Positions 34,200 through 47,345 of a DNA stretch of 64,000 bases are shown in pieces. This DNA comes from Dendrobium chrysotoxum (Eukaryota > Streptophyta > Magnoliopsida > Asparagales > Orchidaceae): NCBI GenBank assembly GCA_019925795.1, contig CM034305.1, positions 56,904,573 to 56,968,572 on the forward strand, given 5' to 3'. The notes under the pieces were generated by a model that saw nothing but the letters and a program-made list of their open reading frames with translations, made no database searches and was not told the DNA's origin. The translations under genes and the position numbers were made by a program. Each line of letters opens with the position of its first letter. Within the stretch, counting starts at the first letter, position 1.

Positions 34200-34620
34200 A
34201 AGTTAATAGAGATTGTATTTGCATATTTATCAGAATTATATATGTGATATTCTCTGAATATATAATGATGTGTTACATGCAAAGCCTATAAGTGTTACAC
34301 ATGAAGCCAAAATTTATTTGGTTATGGAATGTTTATTTTATATTACATAAAAACTTGAGTTATAAAGTTTTAAAATTCATATTCATATAGTTTAGAGTTG
34401 TTCTCTATTTAAAGGATATAATTCTTATTATCAGGCTTACTGATTTCTCATAATTGGGTTATAAGTCTATTAATGGGCATCTTTCGATATGCACAAGAGC
34501 TCTCTTATATATGCATATTACTTATATTCGATTGAGGGTCATGAAACTCAACCTAAGTAGTTGTGTCAGTTTTATTTTCTTGCAAATTCAAAGAATATAC
34601 ATGTTGGCCTCATTTTTTCA
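34200..34620. other. Unassigned junction sequence
   Basis: AT-rich sequence between the last stretch matching CACTA A and the start of the large repeated unit. I see no terminus or coding remains. Confidence 0.4.
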
Positions 34621-36248
34621 TAAGGTTAACCAAGCTTGAATTCAAATCAAATCCAATTTCCTTCAAGTAGTGGTCACCTAGTGACCACCATTTGATCTCC
34701 TCCATCTAATCATAAAAAATCACATAAATTATTATCATTGATTTGGATGAACCAAACTCAATCAATCAAATCCAAAATCAAACTCAAATCCAAAATTCCA
34801 AACCAAAATTCACAAAGGCTCATATCCTTTAACCCTTTTTGGGTGATTTTTTCAATCACCTTAAAATCAAATCAAGTGACTCCCAATTCATGATCTATCA
34901 ATTTCATATTGATTAAAAATATCCCTAGAATCAAACCTCAAAATATGTGGTCATTTCAAAACCTCTAACCCCCAAAACTCAATCTAAAGGCTACAAAACC
35001 TTTAAATATTTACAGCCTATGCCACAGTACTTAGCATCTTATGAAATTTGACCTTAGGACCTTTCCTAAAATCCTTGAACATATCCATAATCATCTCTTT
35101 GACATTTTAAACCCAACCAAACTTTCTGTGACCCTGATTGACCCAAAGTTGACTAGGGGGCCCAATGACCAAAGTAACCTTTAAGGGCAAATTTGGAGTT
35201 TTCTCTAAACTTCAACATGGCTCAACCATACCAAGCCATGGAACCTCCTTCAATGCATCTTAGATATTTTAAGAGTGTTTTAAACTTAAATTAAAGATTT
35301 GTTCATACATGGTTGGCTAAGCCAACCCATATTGACCAAATGGCCCTTTAAGGGTTTGATTGGGCCTTTCAAAGCAAATAGCCTCTTCATGGAATGAGAC
35401 CACCTCCACTAGTCTCAAATCATCAATCCAAACTTATTGGACCCAATCTCAAACTCTAGGTCAACTTGGTTGACCAAGTTAACCAAGCTTGATAAAATGC
35501 AAATACACTTGAGCCTAGCTCAAATCCATTGACCAAGGCATTGCCTAACAAACCTAGATCCCTAAGGTGACATATTAGGTCCCTAAAAGTATCCCATTGA
35601 ACTCCCAAACTTTGCATCCATTTGGGTTAGCCATATGGTTCAACCCAATTGGTCCAAAGTAGCCCTTTGTGAGCCAAAACCCATTCTAAGGCAAATTAAA
35701 CCAAACCAACACTTATACTGGGTCTCCTATAACCCAACACACCTACCTAGTTGGCTCAGCCCATGGGTCAACTTAGGATAAGAATTAGGCTAGCCCAAAG
35801 TGTTCAAAACCACCTTGGGTCGAGTAAAATCTCAACCTAGCACCAAGCCTAACCAATGCCTGAATTGGATCCCCCATGACCCAACACACCTCCCATAGTC
35901 AGCCCAACCCCTGGCTTAAGCAGGGTTAGACCAAAATTGACCCAAACTGCCTGGGTTTGGGTCAACCCAAGCCACATTGGCTAATAGGCCCTCCTCATGC
36001 CCAATTAAGCTCACCATTGAGCTCAAGGATCTCCTAGATAGGTTTCCACCTTAGCCTGGCCCAAGGCAATGACCAACAACGGCCAGAACATGTGAAATCA
36101 AGCAAGTCGTGGCCCCCTCTTCACATGAGCTGATCCCAGAGGCTTTTTAACCCTAATTTTGCCTGGCCCTGAGCTGTTCCTTCTAATTGGCAGCTATCCC
36201 AGACATCTCCTAAGTGATCCAGACCGTCCAAATCATTACACCAAGGCC

Positions 36249-36256
36249 TATATAGG
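36249..36256 (+). promoter_or_regulatory. TATA-like box in unit copy 1
   Basis: TATATAGG in the context AAGGCCTATATAGGGCACC. The same place in copy 2 reads AAGGCCTATATCTTT (41945-41959), so the box is at a homologous position but is weaker there. Confidence 0.4.
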
Positions 36257-36563
36257 GCACCCCACTCCAGACCTCTTGGTTTATGCTTGGCATTTTGAAA
36301 AGACTCCTCATAGCTCTCTAAGTTTTTTCCTAATCTCCCTTCCTCTCCATCCATCCCCAGAGGTTAGTTTGAGTGACATCCGACAAGAAGAGTCCACCCT
36401 CCTCTCAAAGTCTCACCTCCGGTGCTCCTCCAGCTTTGGTGCTTGAAGAGGACGTGTTCCTGGAGGTCATGCAAAGCTGTTTGATATAAGACATAGGGAT
36501 TTGGAGATCTAACTGAAGTATAAACTGGAACCTGAGCTCCCTAGTTATGTAGTCTGATCAAGT

Positions 36564-36809
36564 GTGAAAGAAACTTCTAAAATGACAGATTTCCACCATT
36601 GGATTGGAAGTTCCCATCCCTCTGATGCTCCCTATGAATTTTGGTGGGAGTTCACTGTCGGGATCTCTCAAATCATGCTAGAAAATCCTTGCAGCTATAG
36701 AAGCATGTATGAGCTAGAAGACATAATTAGAGTTGTTGATCTTAATCAACTGCTTCGATTATATCCTGCAGTCTTGAGGTGCTTCCAATCATATCCATTT
36801 GATCTCTGA
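36564..36809 (+). CDS. Hypothetical 81-residue frame downstream of the TATA-like box
   Basis: A plus-strand frame of 81 codons starting about 310 bp after the TATA-like box at 36249. Its composition is more protein-like than other short frames here (aromatic residues and a mixed hydrophobic pattern, with FWWEF near residue 26). I recognise no domain, and copy 2 of the unit does not keep an equivalent frame as far as I can see. It is probably a chance frame in a non-coding LTR-like leader. Confidence 0.12.
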   Translation: MKETSKMTDFHHWIGSSHPSDAPYEFWWEFTVGISQIMLENPCSYRSMYELEDIIRVVDLNQLLRLYPAVLRCFQSYPFDL

Positions 36810-37187
36810 TCTGATGGCCACAGTTAATGTTATGTTAACACGTATGGCGCTAATGATTAGCCACCCAATCAGATGGTGACATGTGTAAAAGTGTGGCTGA
36901 CTGTGTATTTCTCTTAGTTAAATTCATAGAAGTTCATAAAAAATTAGAAAACTTCAAAAAATCACATCTCCTCATCCACTTGGCCAATTTAGGTGATCTT
37001 AGGCTCATTGGAAAGGTCTTAAGGAGACCTACAAAAGCCCTATGGTCTTAAGCCATGACCATGCATGAAACTTAGGCTATTTTAGATAGAAACCAAGGGT
37101 TATTTTTATAATTTTTTATTACGTCAACTCACCATGGCTTGAGACTTTGGGAGGTTAATTTTGGGCATATTCCTGGCATGTCCAAAT

Positions 37188-37201
37188 CCCCCCCCCCCCC
37201 C
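37188..37201 (+). repeat. Poly-C run (14 C)
   Basis: Fourteen consecutive cytosines in unit copy 1. Confidence 0.9.
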
Positions 37202-40200
37202 TGTTTGGAATGATTAAGTGCATATTTTGAATAATTTAAACTCAAGAGTCATTAATTGACCCTTAAGTTTAAATTATTATAATGGCCTATCTAATGAGAA
37301 TCAGGATTTGATTGTTTATGTGCTATTTATGTTTAAGTCAAGGGTTTGATGGCCATTGGTCAAATCCCCCTCCTTAATCTAGATTGCCGAAATTAAATCC
37401 TTAAGGATAACCATGTGGTTACCTTAGGTGGTTTGGTTAACCACCTTAGAGGGTCCACCATGGGACCAAATTTGGTGGGTTTGGACCTTGGGATCAAGTG
37501 AACTCATGGTCCAAATTTCATTGAATTTGGAATCCATTCGGCCCACCATCTAAGGAACAAAAAATTCTCCCTTAGGATCTTAATTAAATAAAAAATAATT
37601 CAAATTAAATTCTAAAAATTCAAATTAAAATCCTATCCACTCATAATTAAGTCTACAATTAGATAAAATTAATAGACCTTTGAGTTGAACTTAAAATGAA
37701 CCTTAATTCATTAATAAAGGAAAAACTTAAATTAATTAATTAAATTAAATTACATATAATTAATAATCCCAAAATGGTTCCAAACACTTAGAATCATCCA
37801 TAAGAGTCATCAATGACATTTAAGGGAGATTCCAAGAAGCTTGGGATTGACTTGGTGCCAAAATCACTAAACCTCTCTAATTAAGCAAGAAAAATACACA
37901 AATTTCGAGAAGTCATTAAAAATAAAAAAATAAGTCAACTCTTTCTTCAACTATAGTTCATAAATGCATCTAAATTTTGAAAAATTATAACTAATTATAG
38001 GATAGTCTAAATCCAGCAAACTCAAAGACATTTTACTCACCTTTTGGTCTAGTATTTATAAAAATTATAAAAATTCCATAACTTAAACTAATTTAAAAAT
38101 TCAAGAAATGGAACCTTAATTTAAAAATATTAAAATATTCATAAAAATAGTAAAGCTCAATAATTCATTCAAACTTCATTAAATCAGAAACTAAATCATC
38201 AAATCAATGATAAATTAATTAAAAATTATCAAACATTAATTCAAACTAATTAAACTAATTAAATAACATTTGTTACTATTGGATAACCTGAGCCTACGAG
38301 GCTATTAACTTAGCTCCAAGGAGAGAGAAATAAATCTCATGGCCTTGGTGTAAATAAAGGTAATAACCACTCAATAAATAAAAATTCACCTTAGAATGAA
38401 TACAAAGCACTAATACTTAAACTCAAATTAAATTCCCCTTCAACCTACAATAAACTAAAGAAAACACTAGAAAACTTTAAACAACACCCCATCTAGGACT
38501 TATCCAAGCCACACAGCCTGATATACACACTATAGATAATTTTTTAGGAAAACTAATCCTACTTTAGGCTAGGAAGGTATTCTTTCTTTTCTGCAGTTTG
38601 TGTGACAAGGTTTTCCGCTAATTTCATTGCATGTTAGTTGTTATGACTTGATTGTTGTGATTTCCTATGATATGATGCTTTTTTTTATCATGTTATATCT
38701 AATATGATGTGATGGACGCTAGATTTTTCAAGGATAGGATGCTCTAGATGCCAACGAAGTCTTCCGTAGGTGACCATGCTCATGTAGGGCCATGTAAAGG
38801 GGGCTAATTAAATTATGATTAATAAAATTTTATGCATGTGATTTAAATGCCTAGTCCCATAAAAATTTAAAAGAGCATGGCCAAGTGTATTTTATTCTCA
38901 AATGTAAGCAATCTGATTATATACATGCTTCAAATTTTTGATGATTTTATATATAAATTATTTAAGATAACCATGCAAGTTATATTAGAGTCTTTTTTTA
39001 CTTTTCTAATGTAATTTAAAATTCATGTGTTGTGAAAGTAAACTAAATTGGGATATCTAAATATCTAATTTAAATTCCAAAGAGAAAGGAAACATCTCTT
39101 AGGGGAGAGTTTCTTTCATTAAAAAATTTAAATTAGAGAAAATTTCAGATCCAAAGAGAAAAGAAACACCTATACGTGGAGGAGTTTCTTTTCATTTGGA
39201 TATTCAAATTCGATGGATCTAAGGAGCTCAAAGAAGGGAAGAAGATGAAGAAATGAAGATAAAGAAGAAAATATCCCATTTTAAAATTACTTACGTCCTT
39301 ATTAGGATTAGAATTCGGGTTTGTTGTCGTTGGTGCCCAGTCACTTTTAATTTATGCAGACCCTGGGTTGTAATTAAGTAGTACTCACCACATGTCCTTT
39401 CATTTACATGTAATTTATTGTGGTATGATTGGTTGTTTACTTTCATGTTTTAGGAATTTCATAAATCTTTATAGGTTTCTTACTCTGCATGTTGCTTTTA
39501 TTTTAGCCCATATGTGATTAGGCTCTTTAAGGATATAAATTTTTCTACTCATAAAAAAATTTGGCCAACATGGAAAGATAAATGATTCTAAGAAGTAATC
39601 TTGGGCACACCGAGGGTCTCATGCATACATGTTGTGACTTCTCTTCCATGTTAGGTACCTCCCCACCTGCGGGTTATGGCAAACCACCTGACCTAATAGT
39701 GTTGACCTTATTTTTATATGAGGTCACTGGGACCAATCCAGACCCCATATCCATTTAGACTCTAGATCAATCCAGATCCTAGGTCAATCTAGATTAAAGT
39801 TAATCTAGATCTCAAATCAATTCAAACTTTAAATATATCTAGACTTCAAACCTAGCTAAATCTCAACTCTAATTTAAACCTTGATCCAGCCTCTAATCTA
39901 GCTTCAATTCTATCCAATCATTTATGATAATTTAATTGATTATAATTGGTTTAGATAATTCATATTCAAGAAATCAAATCCAAAACCTAGCTCAAATCTA
40001 GATTTTCAAACAAAATCTCAAAGTCTAAAGGCTATGTCCTGAAAGCCTTTTTCAATAATTTTTCAAACATTTCAAACCCCAGTCAAATAACCTCCAAATC
40101 ATAATTTGTTAGTTGCACATTGATTAGGCATGTCCCTAAGGTATAACCTCCAAATATGAGCTCATTATGAGACTTTTAAACCCAGAAATTGAACCTATAT

Positions 40201-40499
40201 CCAAAGGATATAAAACCTTCAAATATTTACGGCCTATGCCAATAGACCCTCTACTTATGGATTTTTACCTTAGAGCCTTCTCCAAAGCCTCTAACTACTT
40301 CCAAACCCTTGATTATGATATGTTAAGCATTAATCTATATTTTGGTGAACCCGCTTTGACCCCTAGTTAACCAAGGGTCAAAATGACCAAAATGCCCCTT
40401 AAGGGCAATTTTGAAGTTCTCTTCAAACTTCAACATGGCCCATTCAAATCAAACCCTAGAACCTCCTCTAATACATTCTAAACATCATTAGAAATACAT

Positions 40500-41170
40500 T
40501 AGACTCAAACCCAGACCCTGGCCAAGCTTGGTTGACCAGGTCAACCTATTTTAACCAAAATACCCCTCATGGATTTAAACACTTGATTCAATCCAAATGG
40601 CCTCCTCTTTGCATGAGACTACTTCCACTAGATTTGAAATATCATTTCAAACCTGTTGGACTCAAATCCAGACCTTAGGTCAACCTAGGTTGACCAAACA
40701 GGCCCTTAAGGGTCCAAATAGTCATTTTGATAGAAATGACCTTTCTAACCCCGGTAAACACCTCTACCAGACTCAAAACATCAAACTAAATTTGTTGAAT
40801 CCAAACCTAGGTCCTGGATCAACCTAGTTGACCAAGTCAACTTAGGTTGACAAACAGTCCTTTAAGGGTCTCAACAATCAATTTGACTGAAATGACCTCT
40901 CCAACCCTTGGGACCACCTCTAATAAACGCCAAAAATCACTAAATTTGTAAGCGCATACCCTAGCCCTAGGTCGGCCTAGTTAACCAAGTAAACCAGGGT
41001 TTTCCCAATAGCCATTTAAGGGTCTAAATGGTCATTTAGACCATTAAGACCACCATAACCCATAAAACTACTTCCACTTGACTCTAAGTATCATTTCAAA
41101 TTCATTGAGCTCAAGCCTAGGTCTTGGGTCAACTTGATTGACCAATTCAACCTAGGTTGACCCAATTCTT
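40500..41170 (+). repeat. Degenerate ~150-bp tandem array with GGTCAACC...GGTTGACC cores
   Basis: Five diverged copies start near 40503, 40668, 40808, 40965 and 41112. Each contains a CC(T)AGGTCAACCTAGGTTGACC-like palindromic core, then CCTTTAAGGGTC, a GAAATGACC stretch and a CTCAAA.ATCATTTCAAA stretch. TTGACC is the W-box core bound by WRKY factors. A shorter version of the same sequence is present in copy 1 (about 35140-35960). Confidence 0.65.
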
Positions 41171-42429
41171 TTTTAAGGGTTCAAATGGTTCAATCCAACC
41201 CATTTGACCAAATCAAACCCCTCAAGCTTTTAAACCTATTTCAAAGGATGGTCCAAGCATATCCAAAACCCTTATGAGTCAAATCATGCTTGGTTTGACT
41301 TAGTCAAACAAAACTCTTGGTCAAACCCATTCAAAACCTCCTACTTTATTTCTAACTCCAATTTCATGGCTTAACCTTCATTCCATCCAATGTGTGGTGC
41401 CACCTTCCATGCCACATCATCTACCCTGACCCATTGACTAGTCAAATAGTCAATGGAGGGTCAAAGTAGCCTCCAAATGATTTAAACCCTTGATTAAACC
41501 CCTTGAGCCCAAATCTTATTTAACCCTAGCTGTTAAGACTCCCTCTAGAATATTTTTAGGATATTCCTAACCCTTGGATTGAGATCAAATGACCCTAGTC
41601 ATTCCCAAAAGCCCATATGAGACAAAATGACATTTCCACATGGCATGTACCTTTATCCTTTGATCCTTCTACTCCCAACCACTCTCTGGCCACTTGGCAA
41701 ACATCTAAGGAGTGTGCTAGTCAATCCTAGCTACCCATTTGTTCAAAGGATGTTTCAATAGGACAAAACACCCAATTGAGCCTCATTCACTCAAGCAATA
41801 ATATCTCTCCTCTCAAGCCATCTCAGATCCTAACTCCTATTTATTTGAACTCCAGACTCCTCCCCCTTCAGTTCCCAATCAAATCCCACCATCAAAGTCC
41901 TGCTTGTAATGAGATCTCCGGCGAATTGAAGCCCAACTCCGTCCAAGGCCTATATCTTTCGATCCAGAGCTTATTAGATCGTGCTTTTAATTAGGAATTT
42001 ATATGAGGACAGTCTACAAGCTCAACTGATTCATAATCCCAAAGATCTAATGATCAACTCTCTCATAAAAGTAAACCTTAGGTCACTACACGTAGTTTTA
42101 AATAAATTTTCCTTAAGTGAAAAAAATAAAACTTTTCCTTAAGTGAATATTAAGCTTTCAAATAACCTCCCTATAGTTTCTGTTCAAAAGAGCTATCTGA
42201 GTTTAAAATTTCAAGTGATTTTGTTAATCCGATCAAGAGACTAACCATTTTTGTGTTTAGGGCTTCGGTCTTGCTTAGGTTTAGGGGTACAAAATCTTGA
42301 CCGTTGATCTCATGATCAATAATCGAGATCTTGCCATTTTGCGATCTAGTTCGACCACACTGAGCTCCTGATTACTTGGATCTCTAGTTCGATCACATCA
42401 TAGCCGTCCGTTCGAGACACCGAAGGATC

Positions 42430-43760
42430 CAACAGCATAGAGAGCTCGCTGACGTGCATAAGTGTTGCCATTCCTCTTAAAATAATTTTAAAATCATTTT
42501 AAATCTATTTTAAAATAAAAAAATTCAAAAAATTATTTTTAAAAAAAATTAATACTTTATATCAAAATGCATAGTTAATTAAATACTTTAATTTAAAATT
42601 AATATTAATTTAAAAAATTAAAAATATTTTAAATTATTTTAAATATTAAGTATTTTTAATTAATAATCAATGAAAAAAAATTAAAATATTTTCAAGGTTT
42701 AATTAATTTAGCTTAAAAAGTTAAAATACTCTCTATTCTTTTTACAAAATAATTAAAAATTTCAAATTTAAATTAAAATTATTAATATTTTATATTTAAG
42801 TCTTCAAAATTCAAAATATCCTAATTTAGAATTTAAGGTTATTTTTAAAATCTTAAATAAATATTAATTAATTATTAAATATCAAATATTTAAATATTTA
42901 ATTAATGCTTAATTAAATTTAAAATCAGATACTTTTAAGATATTATTTAATCTTAAATCATATCAAATTTTAGAAAACTTTTTTAAAATATTTTAATATT
43001 ATATTATTTTGAAATTATTTTAAATATCTTAAATCTATTAATTATTATAAATTTCAAATGTTTTAAATAAAACTCAAGTTTTTTTTTTTGAAGACTCAAG
43101 TTAAATAAAAAAAACTTAATTAATATTTTATATCAAAATTAATTAAAATCTAAACTATTTTAATTAAAAATTGAAATTAATTAAAAATATTTTAAACATT
43201 TTGAATAAAGTTTAAGCATTTAAATATTTTAACATTTAATTAATATTTAATTAAAATTAAATTCAAATAGTTTTAAAAAATTTTAAGAAAATTATTTTAA
43301 ATCATTTGAAAATTTTAGAGAATATTTGAAATTTAAATTAATTTGATTTAAAAATTATTTTGAGCACAAATTATTTTTTTAATTATTTTAAATACACTTA
43401 ATTATTAGAAAACTTAAAAAATTCAAGGAAATTCAAATTAATTTTAAAAAAATCATATAATACCATAAAATTTTTAAAATTTTAAATACTTTAATTTAAA
43501 ATTAATTTAAAAATTAAAACATTTAAATTTTTTGAATAATTTTAATGAATTAAATATTTAAATACTTGATTAATATTTGATTAAAATATTGACTCAAATA
43601 ATTTTCAAAAATCAGAAACTTTTACTTTAAAATATTTTCATATTATTGAGGCATTTTTAAAAAATATTTTGAAATTATTTTGAAACTATCTTGATTTTTC
43701 TAAAATTCAAGTTAAAATTGAACTATTTTCATATACAAAATTTGAATTTTAAAATTATAT
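42430..43760. repeat. Very AT-rich low-complexity segment
   Basis: About 1.3 kb made almost only of AATTAAAAT, TTTAAAATATTT and similar words. It contains no gene. It sits in the middle of unit copy 2 and is a candidate for unusual base-unpairing or matrix attachment, which I infer from composition only. Confidence 0.6.
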
Positions 43761-46499
43761 ATGATAAGTCTTTGAGAGCTTTGAGTGAGGTCTTGAAATT
43801 TTTAAACACATATTAAGGTTACTTGAATATAATTCATGGGGAGTGATTAGTGTTTGAGTATGTCTTAGTTAATCATATTCTAATTCCTTTCAAATTTTTT
43901 CTATATTATATTTTGATGGCATATATAAGTTGCACTTGTACTTAGCCTAGGCTCTCATAGACTTAGAAATTGATTGTGTTTGTGAGATGCATATATGCTT
44001 ATTTAAAGAGTTAGTGGAATATTATTTCAAACCTATCTAACCTAGTGTCACTTAAGGACAAAAATTAAGAGCATGGCAAGAAAATTTAGATTAATTTTAG
44101 ATATTAAAATATATGTCCATTAGGGATGAAACTTCAACAATTCAAACTTAGTGACATCCTCTACCTTAGAAAAATTTTTCATTGACTTTAAAAATCATTA
44201 AGCCACTTGATTAATTAACTTAAGATTAAACCTTTAATTAAGCATTAAAACCTCTAAAAATTATAATAAAATAAATTTAAATTCAAAATGTACAAATAAT
44301 ATCTCAAACTGACCAAAATTCAACCCTTAATTAGAGAAAATTGAAAGCCTCTTGATTGTGCTTTAATTTCAAGCTTAATTTAATTTTAATTAAAAATTAA
44401 TATTTAATTGATTTGATTATCTAAAAATAATTAAAATTTCAAAAAATTCTCAAACACTTGAGAAAAGCTCCTTAGGTCATTTCTGACCTTTGGAGGTGAT
44501 TCCAAGAATTTTGAATTCATTTGGATTCAAATCATTAAAACCCTCCTAATTAAATCAATTAATAAATCAAATAATTACCCAAACTTTGAAAAATTATAAC
44601 TAATTTTAAAAAATTCTAAATTGAGCAAACTCAAAGTAATTAGACTCCATATGGGGTCTAATATTTATTAAAAATATCAAACCACCAGAAATACTTCAAA
44701 TTTTAAAAGTTAACTTTTTTGTAAATATTAAGTCAAAATTTTAACTCAAACTTTAAAAATTCATAACTAAATATAAAAAAATCTAAATCTAGCAAACTTA
44801 GAGTCTAATTACTCATCTTAAGATCTGATATTTAATAAAAATATTAAAACTCTAGAAAGTAATCTTAATCAAAAAGTTAAATTTTGACCCCTTTAATTAA
44901 GGTATTTAAATAATTCAAATAATTCTAAAAAATTAATATTTAATCTAAAAATCTAGAAAACTTTAATCCAACTTTAAAAATTAGCAACCAATCAATTTTA
45001 ATTAAAACTCATCAACCCTTAAGTCTTAATCAATCAAATTCACTTAATTATACTAATTACCACTAGGTAACATGGTTCTACGAGGCTATTAACTTAGCCC
45101 CAAAGAAGGAGAAATAAACTTCAGAGCCCTAGTAAGTAATAAAGGTGGTAGCCATTTAACATTTAAAATACACCTTAAAATTAACTTTAAACAATTAATA
45201 TTTAGACTCTAACTAAATTTTTTCTTAAGCATTTTCAACCCACCAGAATATCAAAATAACTTTAACTAATTATTCTACATATGACATTTCCAAACTACAC
45301 AACCTACATCATACACTTTTGATGGTTTTCTAGGATAATTAATTCTAGTCTTAGGCTAGGCTGGTGTTTTACTTTCCTGTTACTGTGTGCCAGATTTTTT
45401 GAGCTTTCACTACATACTGGTTATTAGATATAATTAATTGATGTGATTGTTTATTTAATTTTTGAATGTGATGGGTGTTAGATTACCCTTAGGTTAGAGA
45501 TGATTTAAATACTAATATAATCTTATGCAGGTGGCCATGCTCATATAGAGCAATTAAAAATAAAGGTGGCAAAATAAATTAAGCTTTTAAATTAACAAAT
45601 TTTCTACAGGTGCTGTGCAAAATGCTAAGTCCCCCTTTAAAATTAAAAGTACATGACTAAGTGTGGCTGGTTTGAGTATTTTAATTTTGATATATATATA
45701 TAACTGCTTTGGATGCTTTATATGTAATTACCTAAGATAACCTTACAGGTTATTTGAGTCTAGATTTTAATTTTTATTCAAATATATTTTGATATAATTT
45801 GAGTTATAATTAAGTGTTATAAAAGTATTTTGAGATGGGATATTAAATGTCCAATATGGAATCCAAAGAGAAGGGTGAAATCCTCTAGTAGAGAGCTTCT
45901 CTTGATTTGGATATCTAGATTAGGATACTTTGAGAATCCAAAGAGAAAAGATAACATCCCTTTCGATGGAGAGTTTCTTTTTATTTGGATATTCAGACCT
46001 GACAGATCCAAGAAGTTTGCAGAAGGATGAAGATGTGAAGATCGAGAAGAATCACATTCTCAAAGTCACTTGAGTCTTAAGAGAAGAATTTGGGTTATTG
46101 TTAGTAGTACCCAGCCACTTTACTTTTTCTATAATTTTTAAGTTGTAATATTAAGTGGCACTTGCCACATAGACATTCAATTTGATAAATTTAATTGATT
46201 TATTTACATTGATTGTGGAGTAGAAATTGCATGCTTTTTCTAATTGATTTTATTGGAAGCATGTAAGGGTACGATTCAAAATTCTTCTACTATAATTAAA
46301 TTAAAAATTTTAAGATAACATAAAAACTCTAACGATTTTAAGAAGTAAGCTCAAACTCATTTAGGGTCTCATGTATTCATATTAATCTTTCTTTTTCTTG
46401 TTAAGCACATTCTCGCCTGTGAGTTCTGGCAGGCCGCCTATTAGGGTGCAGTCCTGTTATGGGGCTGTTGTGTAATATCTAATGAACAATCTATTTTTA

Positions 46500-47345
46500 A
46501 GCCTTTTTAAAATTACTTCATTCTTATTTAAGCATTTATCAAGTCAATTAGCATGCAATATATTAGAAATAAATTTAAATGAGTCTAAAATTTAATTACA
46601 TTTACTTTAAGCATCAAATTACCCAACATCAGTTAAGGGGCCAATTAGGATCTGGTCTAGATGTCGGCCCCATTTTCTCAAATTTTACTAAATAATATCC
46701 CTACTACTCTTACATAAAAGATTGGATATATGATTTTAAAAGCGCCTAAGTGGTTAGCTCGCTCCCTAATCCAGGTCGGGGTAAGTCCAGATTTCTACTG
46801 CATTAGCTAGGTTCGGGTTACTAATTTTTTAGTGCCCAATTTAGACTTAGGTTTTGAGGCAGGTACAAACTATAAGACCTCAACTCTCTGGGAACTGAAT
46901 CTCAACCTTCTAATAAAATTGATACTTAAAATTAAATCTCTTTCAATCCAAAATTTAAGCCCAACACTTAGGATAGGCTGGGGTGCTTCTAAAATAATTC
47001 AGAATCCTAAAGCACCTCCTACCTCTTCTCTTTTGACCTCTAAAAATAAGTGTTCAATTCTATTCCAATCCCATTTGAAATTTAAACTTCAATCCTTTGA
47101 TATCACTCCTTGAAAGATATATCAATTATTATCATAACTTTGATTATAAAATTAATGATATTTTATCTGAATTATCATAGTTAAATACTCGATTGAATAA
47201 TTATTTTGACCCTCTAGGATTATATGTAGTTCTTATTTCAATTTGACTATGATATTCATAATAAATTTTTAATCCTATAAATTAAACCCATTAATGAATG
47301 ATATGTTTGCCTCCTGATATGATATATTATTCATAATGACGTGTT
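46500..47345 (+). repeat. ~1-kb direct repeat, unit 1
   Basis: Matches 47515-48575 in order. Paired landmarks include TGATTTTAAA.GCG.CTA.GTGGTTAGCT (46730 and 47711), TAGTGCCCAA (46831 and 47809) and TATCACTCCTTGA (47100 and 48080). Both then share GATATATCA...TTATCATAGTTAAATA (47117 and 48345) and CCCATTA..GAATGATA (47288 and 48508). Confidence 0.75.

Larger units (their letters stand above)
19391..34200 (-). mobile_element. CACTA (En/Spm) transposon B, right end missing
   Basis: The left terminus is CACTACAGAAAAATGCACAT (19391-19410), followed by several hundred bases of TGGCGGAT/ATCCGCC-type subterminal repeats. The minus strand then encodes in order (from the high-coordinate side) TNP2, DUF4218, DUF4216 and a Transposase_24-like segment, the standard gene content of plant CACTA elements. 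All coding parts carry stops. A small CACTA-like insert and a complete Copia element (21215-30309) are nested inside. Homology with element A stops near 34180 and I find no right terminus, so the 5' end is truncated by the repeat unit starting near 34620. Without the insertions B would be about 5.5 kb. Confidence 0.75.
34620..39715 (+). repeat. Large LTR-like unit, copy 1
   Basis: This region matches 39716-46490 in order and orientation at many landmarks. Examples are TTTAAATATTTACAGCCTATGCC (near 35005, partner near 40223), AAGGCCTATAT (36243, 41945), ACGAGGCTATTAACTTAG (38297, 45077), GGCTAGG (38567, 45353), GTGACCATGCTCAT (38770, 45532), TCCAAAGAGAAA (39088 and 39150; 45860 and 45940) and AAGTAATC...GGGTCTCATG (39593, 46343). 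A TATA-like TATATAGG at 36249 and TG/CA-rich LTR-like composition suggest the LTR of a large retroelement, but I find no primer site, purine tract or protein domain, so its class stays open. Confidence 0.65.
39716..46490 (+). repeat. Large LTR-like unit, copy 2
   Basis: Follows copy 1 head to tail and matches it along its length, but is longer. A tandem array of about 150-bp units (40500-41170) and a very AT-rich middle (42430-43760) account for part of the difference. Divergence from copy 1 is high, so the duplication or the two insertions are old. No coding domains are recognisable. Confidence 0.65.

Noticed and set aside
34656..34671. CCTTCAAGTAGTG as the missing right terminus of CACTA B
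   Set aside because: Only the last five bases fit, no subterminal repeats precede it, and the flank does not match the AAT at the left end.
36121..36446. Overlapping short frames around the TATA-like box on both strands
   Set aside because: Frames on opposite strands overlap, none continues or shows a domain, and copy 2 of the repeat does not conserve them.
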